A stretch of DNA of 6,360 bases from Oscillospiraceae bacterium. Lineage in GTDB: Bacteria > Bacillota > Clostridia > Oscillospirales > Oscillospiraceae. Position numbers and translations under genes: made by a program. The stretch is from positions 1 through 6,360 of the forward strand of contig JAEDJR010000110.1 of the NCBI GenBank assembly GCA_016296235.1, read 5' to 3'. Shown here piece after piece: positions 1-6,355 of the stretch (positions are counted from its first letter, which is position 1; the number at the start of each line of letters is the position of its first letter). The notes below the pieces were generated by a model. The model was not told the DNA's origin. It made no database searches and worked only from the letters and a program-made list of their open reading frames with translations.

Positions 1-130
1 AGGCGGACACGTCCTCCAAGCCCCGCCGGCGCAGCCGCTCCTCCCGGTCCTCCAGGGTGTGGCCATTGGCTCTGGCCCCCAGATAGGTCAGGGCCTCCAG
101 CAGCAGATTGAGTTCAGGCAGATATTCCAT
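1..130 (-). CDS. Unidentified protein, N-terminal fragment (runs off left edge)
   Basis: Only the first 43 codons lie in the window, reading leftward from an ATG at 130-128 with no stop before the edge. The fragment begins MEYLPELNLLLEALTYLGAR and continues into a highly charged stretch rich in Glu and Arg (EDREERLRRRG). Support for a real gene: a TGAGG ribosome binding site 7 nt before the ATG, a good promoter at 159-187, and GC-ending codons (CTG, GAG, GCC, CGG) like those of the large neighbour. The opening looks like an amphipathic Leu-rich helix followed by a second charged helix; no signal peptide or membrane segment is visible, so the product is probably cytoplasmic. A helical N-terminus of this kind would fit a winged-helix (for example ArsR-like) regulator, but that is a guess and I do not recognise the family. 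It is divergent from the protease gene, so it could be its regulator, though nothing in the fragment shows this. Confidence 0.75.
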   Translation of the reverse strand, partial: MEYLPELNLLLEALTYLGARANGHTLEDREERLRRRGLEDVSA

Positions 131-137
131 GATAAAA

Positions 138-142
138 CCTCA
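138..142 (-). promoter_or_regulatory. Ribosome binding site of the minus-strand gene
   Basis: The minus strand reads TGAGG, then 7 nt (TTTTATC), then ATG at 130. The motif matches the anti-Shine-Dalgarno sequence and the spacing is standard. It fixes the start codon of the left-hand partial gene and is one of the main reasons to believe that gene. Confidence 0.7.
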
Positions 143-158
143 CAGACAGGATGCATTC

Positions 159-187
159 AGTATCTCATATTTTTCATCTTCTGTCAA
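159..187 (-). promoter_or_regulatory. Sigma-A type promoter of the minus-strand gene, with extended -10
   Basis: On the minus strand there is an exact TTGACA -35 box (plus-strand TGTCAA at 182-187), a 17-bp spacer, and GATACT as the -10 (plus-strand AGTATC at 159-164), which matches TATAAT at four of six positions. TGA lies directly upstream of the -10 and supplies the TGn extended -10 element that often compensates for a weaker hexamer. Transcription would start near 152, giving a leader of about 22 nt that just contains the TGAGG ribosome binding site. Read directly from the sequence; activity is inferred. Confidence 0.65.
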
Positions 188-213
188 ATCCGGCCATGGT
201 TTCTTCTTGACAG
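181..213. repeat. Inverted repeat formed by the two divergent -35 boxes
   Basis: CTGTCAA (181-187) and TTGACAG (207-213) are perfect 7-bp inverted copies separated by 19 bp. Most of the symmetry comes from the fact that each arm is a consensus -35 box facing outward; only the outer G/C extends it. The interval contains a CCATGG palindrome near its centre (194-199). The -35 boxes are so close that two polymerases would probably not bind at once, so the two promoters may compete or share a regulator. Confidence 0.5.
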
Positions 214-235
214 CAAAGCGCTAAAGGCATATAAT
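207..235 (+). promoter_or_regulatory. Exact-consensus sigma-70/sigma-A promoter of the protease gene
   Basis: TTGACA at 207-212, a 17-bp spacer, and TATAAT at 230-235: both hexamers match the housekeeping consensus at all twelve positions with optimal spacing. No TGn extended -10 is present. The predicted transcription start is about 241-243, which leaves a leader of roughly 84 nt before the preferred start codon. The promoter is 19 bp from the -35 box of the opposing promoter. A perfect consensus suggests strong basal expression unless a repressor acts here; that is inference. Confidence 0.85.
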
Positions 236-249
236 GGGACCTGGTATAA

Positions 250-287
250 CATATGGACATAGAACAACATGATTCGATATCCATATG
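250..287 (+). promoter_or_regulatory. Inverted repeat (possible hairpin or operator) in the protease leader
   Basis: CATATGGA (250-257) and TCCATATG (280-287) are perfect 8-bp inverted copies around a 22-nt centre; after one mismatch two further pairs (259-260 with 277-278) are possible. It sits about 8 nt downstream of the predicted transcription start and ends 22 nt before the ribosome binding site. As RNA it would be a weak AU-rich stem with a large loop. As DNA it could equally be a protein binding site with arms about three helical turns apart. It lacks a U-tract after the stem, so it is not a normal terminator. Confidence 0.4.
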
Positions 288-309
288 ATAAAACGAAACG
301 CATCATAAC

Positions 310-316
310 AGAAAGG
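310..316 (+). promoter_or_regulatory. Ribosome binding site that decides the protease start
   Basis: AGAAAGG at 310-316 is followed by 9 nt and then ATG at 326, a normal Shine-Dalgarno spacing. The in-frame ATG at 317 directly abuts the motif, too close for efficient initiation. The in-frame ATG at 269 has no comparable purine-rich motif at the right distance and would put charged, non-signal residues (MIRYPYDKTK) before the signal peptide. The ATG at 326 also gives the usual short signal peptide start, MKRVLSF. Confidence 0.7.
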
Positions 317-325
317 ATGAAGAAG

Positions 326-3300
326 ATGAAACGAGTTCTGTCTTTCCTGTTGGCTCTGGTCATGGTTGCGGGTCTGCTCCCGACGGCCATGGCGGCGGAG
401 GCCGGACAGGTTCGGACCGTCGCTGCCGAAGAGGTGGCGGATGTGTCCCTGCCCGACAGCGCGGCGTCCGCCGGGACCGGCAGCAGTGTCCGGGAAGCGG
501 CGCGCACCTACGCGGACGAGGAAATTGTCACCGTGATCGTCCAGCTGGAGGAGCCCGCCGTCCTGGACTATTACGGCGCGCAGACCTACAGTCTGGGCGG
601 GGAGGAGCTGTCCGCCGGTCAGGCGGTGTCCCGGTTCCTGACCTCCGATGACGCCCAGGCCCTGTCCGCAGAGCTGCTGGCGGGCCAGGAGGACGTTCTG
701 GCGCAGATCGGCGGCCTGCAGCCTGCCGTATTTGCCCGGCGCGCAGCCGTCTCCAGCCTGGAGGTCGTGGCCCAGTGGACCAGCCTGATTAACGGCATGG
801 CCGTCAAGGTTCCCTACGGCCAGCTGGATGCCATCCGCACCCTGCCCGGCGTGAAGCGGGCCTATGTGGAGCCCACCTACGACCGCCCGGAGGAGCTGCC
901 CTCCACCGGCACCACCGAGGGCTACAGCTATGACATGGTGGGCATGGGCGCCGCCTGGAGCCGGGGCTACACCGGTGAGGGCATGGTGGCCGCCATTCTG
1001 GACACCGGTCTGGATCTGGAGTTCGCCAGCTACTGGGACGACGAGGCCGGCAGCAACGTCACCGGCATCCGCCGCACCCACGAGGCCTTCCGGGACGATT
1101 CCTTCCGCAGTGAGGATCCGGATCTGGTGTATGACGGCAAGGACTATACCGTGGGCTACCTGAGCGCCCTGAAGGACAACGGCGGCCTCAACGCCTACAC
1201 CCTGTCCAACGCCAATGTGGAGGACTACTACAAGAACCGCAAGATTCCCTTTGCCTTTGACTACGCCGGCATGGTGGATTCCTACACCGGCGAGATCACC
1301 GGGGGCGACGTCAACGTCCGGCCCACGGAGAGCAGCCACGGCACCCATGTGGCCGGCACCGTCGCCGGTTACGCCAAGACCGCGGAAGGCGAGATGGTCT
1401 TCACCGGCGTGGCCCCGGACGCCCAGCTGCTGATTATGAAGGTGTTCCCCGACGGCGCCGGTGCACCGGAATCCGCCATCATCAACGCCCTGGAGGACGC
1501 CCTGAAGCTGAAGGCCGACGTCATCAACCTGTCCCTGGGCTCTGACAACGGCTTCTCCGAGGACGACACCGCCGCCGCGGAGATCTACGCCAAGGTGAAC
1601 GCGGCAGGCATCGTCCTGATGACCTCCGCAGGCAACTCCGCCTACGCCGGCAGCGGCAGCGCCCACGACAGCGCCTACCTGTCCAGCGATCCCGACATCA
1701 GCATGATGAGCTCCCCCGCCATCTACGACACCAACCTGGCCGTGGCCTCCATCAACAGCACCGTGAAGGCCGAGAGCACCCTGGTGTGGAATGACGGGGA
1801 GAACGATCACGAAATCGCCTTTGCCGATCCCTTCGACGTGGCCATGAAGTCCACCTTCCAGAACGTGCCCGAGGGCGGCATCGAAATCATCCCCGTGGGC
1901 GGCGCCGGTACCTACAGCGACTACTACGAGGCCGGCTTCCGGAGCTATTCCGGCTATGGCGAGCAGGGCGTGACCGGTATCGCCCTGGTGCAGCGCGGCG
2001 AAATCAGCTTCGCGGACAAGGTTCGCAACGCCGCCTCCTTCGTGTGGGACTACTATGGTCCCGACCCGGAGACGGGAAGCTACGGCCACTTCTATGAGCG
2101 TCCCATCAAGGGAGTCATCGTCTATGACAGCGATCCCAACGCCACCGAGCTGGTCTACATGAGCGTCAGCGACGCCACCATCACCTGCTGCTTCGTCTCC
2201 GGTGTGGACGGCGCCGCCATGGCGGCAGCCGCAGAAGCAGGCAAGCCCGTGACCCTGAAGGCCGTGAACCAGCTGGACCGCGTCAGCAGCTGGGACGAAG
2301 CCGGCCAGATGTCCGAATTCACCTCCTGGGGCGCCGGCCCCGGCCTGGAGCTGAAGCCGGAAATCACCGCCCCCGGCGGCAACATCTGGTCCTCCATTCT
2401 GGACGCCGGCTATGTGGGCGGCAGCGGCACCTATCACGACTACACCGGCACCTACGGCATGATGAGCGGCACCTCCATGGCAGCCCCCCATATGACCGCC
2501 CTGGGTATCCTGGTGCGGCAGTACATCCGGGAGCAGGGCCTGGCCGCCCGGAACGGCGAAAGCCAGCTGGCCAGCCAGCTTCTGATGAGCACCGCCGTGC
2601 CGCAGTCCGACGGCTCCGTCTGCTATTCTCCCCGGATTCAGGGCGCCGGTCTGGCCAATGTGGCCGCCGCCATGGAAACCCCTGCCTACATCACCGTGGA
2701 GAACCAGTCCATCGGCAAGCTGGAGCTGGGCGATGATGTGAACTGGACCGGCAGCTATGACTACAGCTTCCAGGTCCGGAACCTGACCAACGAGGCCCTG
2801 ACCTACAGCGCCCGCCTGACGGTTCTGCGTCCCGACACCGACACGGACAGCCACGGCCACACCACCATGACCGACCGTGACGTTCTGGTGAAGGAAGTGG
2901 ATCTGGACACCGTCAGCGTTCCCGCCGGCGGCACAGCCACGGTCTCCGGCGCCATCGACGTCAGCGATTGCGTGGAGCAGCTGCGGGCCCTCTTCCCCAA
3001 CGGCACCTATGTGGAGGGCTACATCGTCCTCACCGACGAAACCGGCGCCAATCCCCAGATCGGCCTGCCCTTCCTGGCCTTCCTGGGCGACTGGACCGCC
3101 GCCCCCATCTTTGACTCCGTCCTGTGGACCGACGGCTGCACCGGCGATGAGAACGACCCCGACACCGCCGACGGTGCGGACCCCTGGGCAGGCGGCTACA
3201 CCTGGAATCCCTCCGTCCTGGGCAGCTGCATCTACAACGAAACCGAGGTGGTGGGCTGGTACAACCTGGGCCAGAACATCTATGACACCACCTCCAGCGA

Positions 3301-6300
3301 CACCCAGACCCTGTACCACAGGGAAAACCTGACCATCTCCCCCAACAACGACGGCTTCCTGGACAAGATTGACGATGTGGAGCTCTATCAGGTCCGCGAC
3401 GCCAAGATGCTCCTGGTTCAGGTCCGCGACGCCGAAACCGGCGCGCTGTATTTCAACGAATACACCACCTACGTCCCCCGTTCCGTGTACTATACGGAAA
3501 TCGGCACCGCCTTCCCCAACACCATGAACTACTTCCCGGTCTGGGAGGGCACGGATCTGGAGGGCAGCCCCCTGCCCAGCGGCACCCGGTGCGTCTACAC
3601 CGTCACAGCCTACGGCGAGGGCGACTACGGCGAAGCTGCCTACGGAGATCTGGACTACCTGGTTTCCGACTTCGAGGGCATCGCCAACGGCGAGTTTGAG
3701 CCCACCTTCAACGGCCACGCAATGGACAAGACCGGCGACGTGATTCAGTTCCCCATCACCGTGGATACGGTTGCGCCCAAGCTGGAAAACAACGCCGTGT
3801 CCATCTATGAGGAGGACGGCCGCGTCTACCTGGAGGGCACCGTCTACGATGAGGACGGCTCCCTGGCCTCCATTGCGGTGTACCCCATCGTCACCCGCAC
3901 CTACAACCTGGAGAATATGCCCTACGCCGATCCCGCCTTTAGCGAAACCGGCATGGATCGGAACAACCCCTTCTACACGGACACCATCTATGACGCCGGC
4001 AGCAAGACCATGACCTTCAAGGCCGACGTTACGGAATATGTCCACACCAACGAATCCTACAGCGGTGAGAACTGGAGCTATCAGTTCGCCTGGACGGGCA
4101 ATGTCTACCTGACCTGCGGCGACTACGGCGCCAACGGCCGCACCTACGCCATCCGGGTGCAGGGCATGACCGGTGAGGGCATTCTGCTCTCCCAGACCTC
4201 CGCCCTGCTCCATGTGGGCGACACCTTTGAGCTGAGCGTCATCGACAACACCGGCTCCGAGGATGCCCTCACCCGCACCTCCAGCAATCCCGAGGTGGCC
4301 ACGGTGGATGAGTTCGGCCATATCGTGGCCCTGGCCCCCGGCCAGACCATCATCACCGTCAGCAACGGCAGCAGCAGCGCCATCTGCGTGGTGGCCGTGG
4401 AGGAGTATACCTCCGAGGTTCTGGACTTCGACTTGTCCATCGAGCACTTTGACGGTCTGAAGGCCGGTATGCCCATCACGGTCAGAGTGACCAACCTCCA
4501 GCCCGCCGACGTCCGGATCGAGAACATCTCCTGGCTGGTCTATGAGGACGATGAGGACTGGGCCGGTCTGGTGAACGTCTATCAGAACAGCCAGGACGCC
4601 CTGAGCGGCCAGGTGGAGCTGAACGTCAGCTATTCCAGTGAGCTGATCCCCGCCGGCTCCGGCTATCTGGAGGTCACCATCAACGGCGTCAGCCGGAGAA
4701 TGACCTTCACCTGGGAGGACGTCTACACCTCCGGCGCCCAGGACGACCTGATTTCCGCCGAGAACTACGGCGAACAGACGGTCTATGTGACCATGGGCGA
4801 GACCGCCACCCTGACGGCCAAGTATAAGCAGCCCCACAGCTTTGTGCCCGTGGAGCTCTACACCATGGAGGGCTACCAGAGCTACAGCTACACCAACCCC
4901 ACCGAGCCGGCCGCGGGCCTGATCCTGGACGGCCCCGACTTTGCCATCAACCAGTCCCGCTGGGAGGGCCGCCTGGTGGCGGAGCCCGGCTACGAGCTGC
5001 CCCAGACCATCAAGGTTCTGACCCGCTATACGGACAGCGGCATGGACGGCTACGAGACGGAGATGTATTACCAGGGCGCAACGATGCCGGAGTGGAGCCA
5101 GTACGGCTACGCCTACAACCCGGAAACCGGCGATGTCGTGGCCTACGCGCCCTACGGCGCCACCAACATCCTGGTGATCCGTGCCGACGGCGTGGAGAAT
5201 GAAAGCGCCCCCGGCGGCACAGCCAGCGGCGTGACCTATGAGCGTCCCGACGGCACCTTCGGCCCCTTCGACTGGACCTGGACCGACGGTGTGGAGGGCA
5301 CGCTGGAGACCTTCGAAAACGTGAACTTCGGCAGCGAGTACAATGCCGACTACCGCAACGGCGCCTACTTCACCCCCTCCGAGCCCGGCGTCAGCTGCAT
5401 CACCGCTTCCTCCAGGGACGGCCGGTACAGCGTCCGGTTCGCCGTGATCTGCCAGCCCGTGAAGGCGGAGACCATCGGCCTGGCGGCCCACAGCCTGGTC
5501 ATGAACGTGGGCGACACCCAGGCTCTGGAGGTCACCTACGATCCCACACCCTCCCTGGACGAGGATAAGGAGCTGGTGCTCAAATCCTTCGACGAGAGCG
5601 TGGTCCGAATCAACGAAAACGGGGAACTGGAGGCCGTGGCCCCCGGTACGGCCTATGTGAAGGTCGCCGTGAAGACGGATACCACCGTGCAGACCTACTG
5701 CCTGGTGACCGTCAAGGCCGCCGGCCAGCCGGATCCCGAACCCATCCCCGATCCCGATCCCATTCCCAATCCCAAGCCTGTGGTACCCACGGTGCCCAGC
5801 GGCTCCGGTACGGGCAGCGCCCCCTCCTTCGTGGATGTGCCCAAGACCCACTGGGCCTTCAGCGCCGTGGAGTATGTGGCCGCCAACGGCCTGTTCAACG
5901 GCGTGGACGCCACCCACTTTGACCCCTCCGGCGACATGACCCGCGCCATGCTGGTCACGGTCCTGTGGCGGTTGGAGGGCAAGCCCGCCGCTTCCGGCAG
6001 CAGCTTCTCCGACGTGGCCGGCGGACAGTGGTATTCCGAGGCTGTGGCCTGGGCCGCCGCCAAGGGCGTGGTCAACGGCATGGACGACAGCCACTTCAGC
6101 CCCGACGGCAAGGTGACCCGCGAGCAGATTGCGGCCATCCTGTGGCGTCTGGAGGGCAAGCCCGCCGTGTCCGGCAGCCTGTCCGCCTATCCCGACGGCA
6201 GCCAGGTCAGCGAATACGCCCGGGACGCCATGGTCTGGGCCACGCAGGCGGGCCTGTTCCGCGGCGACGCCCAGGGCTGCCTGAACCCCCGCGCCACAGC

Positions 6301-6355
6301 CACCCGCGCCGAGGTCGCAACGCTGATCCAGCGCTACGCGGAAAAGCTGGGCTGA
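326..6355 (+). CDS. Cell-surface S8 (subtilisin/lactocepin-type) serine protease with PA insert, Fn3-like, Big_2 and three SLH domains
   Basis: A 2009-residue exported endopeptidase, likely cleaving extracellular proteins while attached to the cell wall. Residues 1-23 are a signal peptide (MKR, hydrophobic core, AMA cleavage site). About 66-185 is an I9-type propeptide (VIVQLEEP near its start, GVKRAYVEP at its end) expected to chaperone folding and be removed. The catalytic domain spans about 200-785: Asp226 in ILDTGLD, His338 in HGTHVAG, oxyanion Asn437 in TSAGNSA, Ser717 in SGTSMAAPH, so all catalytic residues are intact. A PA domain (about 483-648, GIALVQRGEISFADK) is inserted between Asn437 and Ser717. 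Then come a C5a-peptidase-type Fn3-like domain (786-930, ending LPFLAFLGDW), an acidic loop (936-955), a FlgD-like/Ig-like region (SPNNDGFLD at 1005; DTVAPK at 1147), Big_2 (about 1285-1360), an unrecognised module (1360-1711), Big_2 (1712-1799), a Pro/Asp linker (1800-1834) and SLH domains from 1835, 1894 and 1955. There is no LPXTG sorting signal, so anchoring is by SLH. No frameshift is seen. The substrate is unknown. Confidence 0.93.
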   Translation: MKRVLSFLLALVMVAGLLPTAMAAEAGQVRTVAAEEVADVSLPDSAASAGTGSSVREAARTYADEEIVTVIVQLEEPAVLDYYGAQTYSLGGEELSAGQAVSRFLTSDDAQALSAELLAGQEDVLAQIGGLQPAVFARRAAVSSLEVVAQWTSLINGMAVKVPYGQLDAIRTLPGVKRAYVEPTYDRPEELPSTGTTEGYSYDMVGMGAAWSRGYTGEGMVAAILDTGLDLEFASYWDDEAGSNVTGIRRTHEAFRDDSFRSEDPDLVYDGKDYTVGYLSALKDNGGLNAYTLSNANVEDYYKNRKIPFAFDYAGMVDSYTGEITGGDVNVRPTESSHGTHVAGTVAGYAKTAEGEMVFTGVAPDAQLLIMKVFPDGAGAPESAIINALEDALKLKADVINLSLGSDNGFSEDDTAAAEIYAKVNAAGIVLMTSAGNSAYAGSGSAHDSAYLSSDPDISMMSSPAIYDTNLAVASINSTVKAESTLVWNDGENDHEIAFADPFDVAMKSTFQNVPEGGIEIIPVGGAGTYSDYYEAGFRSYSGYGEQGVTGIALVQRGEISFADKVRNAASFVWDYYGPDPETGSYGHFYERPIKGVIVYDSDPNATELVYMSVSDATITCCFVSGVDGAAMAAAAEAGKPVTLKAVNQLDRVSSWDEAGQMSEFTSWGAGPGLELKPEITAPGGNIWSSILDAGYVGGSGTYHDYTGTYGMMSGTSMAAPHMTALGILVRQYIREQGLAARNGESQLASQLLMSTAVPQSDGSVCYSPRIQGAGLANVAAAMETPAYITVENQSIGKLELGDDVNWTGSYDYSFQVRNLTNEALTYSARLTVLRPDTDTDSHGHTTMTDRDVLVKEVDLDTVSVPAGGTATVSGAIDVSDCVEQLRALFPNGTYVEGYIVLTDETGANPQIGLPFLAFLGDWTAAPIFDSVLWTDGCTGDENDPDTADGADPWAGGYTWNPSVLGSCIYNETEVVGWYNLGQNIYDTTSSDTQTLYHRENLTISPNNDGFLDKIDDVELYQVRDAKMLLVQVRDAETGALYFNEYTTYVPRSVYYTEIGTAFPNTMNYFPVWEGTDLEGSPLPSGTRCVYTVTAYGEGDYGEAAYGDLDYLVSDFEGIANGEFEPTFNGHAMDKTGDVIQFPITVDTVAPKLENNAVSIYEEDGRVYLEGTVYDEDGSLASIAVYPIVTRTYNLENMPYADPAFSETGMDRNNPFYTDTIYDAGSKTMTFKADVTEYVHTNESYSGENWSYQFAWTGNVYLTCGDYGANGRTYAIRVQGMTGEGILLSQTSALLHVGDTFELSVIDNTGSEDALTRTSSNPEVATVDEFGHIVALAPGQTIITVSNGSSSAICVVAVEEYTSEVLDFDLSIEHFDGLKAGMPITVRVTNLQPADVRIENISWLVYEDDEDWAGLVNVYQNSQDALSGQVELNVSYSSELIPAGSGYLEVTINGVSRRMTFTWEDVYTSGAQDDLISAENYGEQTVYVTMGETATLTAKYKQPHSFVPVELYTMEGYQSYSYTNPTEPAAGLILDGPDFAINQSRWEGRLVAEPGYELPQTIKVLTRYTDSGMDGYETEMYYQGATMPEWSQYGYAYNPETGDVVAYAPYGATNILVIRADGVENESAPGGTASGVTYERPDGTFGPFDWTWTDGVEGTLETFENVNFGSEYNADYRNGAYFTPSEPGVSCITASSRDGRYSVRFAVICQPVKAETIGLAAHSLVMNVGDTQALEVTYDPTPSLDEDKELVLKSFDESVVRINENGELEAVAPGTAYVKVAVKTDTTVQTYCLVTVKAAGQPDPEPIPDPDPIPNPKPVVPTVPSGSGTGSAPSFVDVPKTHWAFSAVEYVAANGLFNGVDATHFDPSGDMTRAMLVTVLWRLEGKPAASGSSFSDVAGGQWYSEAVAWAAAKGVVNGMDDSHFSPDGKVTREQIAAILWRLEGKPAVSGSLSAYPDGSQVSEYARDAMVWATQAGLFRGDAQGCLNPRATATRAEVATLIQRYAEKLG
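3388..3433 (+). repeat. 16-bp direct repeat within the protease gene
   Basis: TCAGGTCCGCGACGCC occurs at 3388-3403 and again, unchanged, at 3418-3433, a 30-bp period that keeps the reading frame. It encodes QVRDA twice, ten residues apart (YQVRDAKMLL then VQVRDAETG), on what look like neighbouring beta strands of the FlgD-like region. It may be a small tandem duplication or chance reuse of codons on alternating strands. Confidence 0.6.
5732..5778 (+). repeat. Low-complexity Pro/Asp linker coding repeat
   Basis: A run of near-identical hexamers (GATCCC, with variants CCCATC, ATTCCC, AATCCC) encodes alternating Pro with Asp, Glu, Ile, Asn and Lys (PDPEPIPDPDPIPNPKP). It separates the last Big_2 domain from the SLH anchor and is followed by a Ser/Gly-rich stretch (PSGSGTGSAPS). 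In surface proteins such segments act as extended spacers that carry the enzyme through the wall. Hexamer repetition makes it a likely site for length variation between strains. Confidence 0.75.
5828..6352 (+). repeat. Three tandem SLH (S-layer homology) domain repeats
   Basis: Three repeats start at residues 1835 (FVDVPKTHW), 1894 (FSDVAGGQW) and 1955 (YPDGSQV), with a period of about 59-60 residues. Each carries the family pattern: an F/Y-x-D start, an Ala-rich helix, a G-(L/V)-(F/V)-x-G turn, and a TRA/TRE motif (MTRAML, VTREQI, ATRAEV). Repeats 1 and 2 are closely related at DNA level: 5963-5990 and 6140-6167 differ at only two of 28 bases and both encode LWRLEGKPA. Repeat 3 is the most divergent and holds a Cys (QGCLNP). 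SLH triplets bind pyruvylated secondary cell-wall polymers, which explains why no sortase signal is needed. Confidence 0.9.

Noticed and set aside
59..262. A 67-codon plus-strand frame across the intergenic region
   Set aside because: It overlaps the opposite-strand gene start and both promoters, lacks a ribosome binding site, and its product (MAIGSGPQIGQGL...) resembles nothing.
250..287. Leader inverted repeat as an intrinsic terminator or a known riboswitch
   Set aside because: The stem is AU-rich with a 22-nt loop and no following U-tract, and the roughly 84-nt leader shows no conserved core of a riboswitch class I know.
269..325. Upstream in-frame starts at 269 and 317 for the protease
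   Set aside because: ATG 269 would add a charged segment before the signal peptide and has no suitable ribosome binding site. ATG 317 abuts the AGAAAGG motif. ATG 326 has 9-nt spacing and a normal signal peptide start. ATG 317 would only add three residues (MKK), so it cannot be fully excluded.
864..1163. A plus-strand open frame in another phase, and similar ones at 1215-1433, 3009-3332, 3771-4013 and 4263-4460
   Set aside because: All are Pro/Thr/Arg/Trp-rich out-of-phase readings of GC-rich codons inside the protease gene, with no start signals and no domain content.
221..6094. A 1957-residue open frame on the minus strand covering the whole protease gene
   Set aside because: Its translation is dominated by Gly, Val, Ala, His and Asp with no recognisable domain, it runs through the protease promoter, and it is explained by absence of TTA, CTA and TCA codons in the sense gene. 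The sense frame has intact catalytic motifs and a signal peptide.
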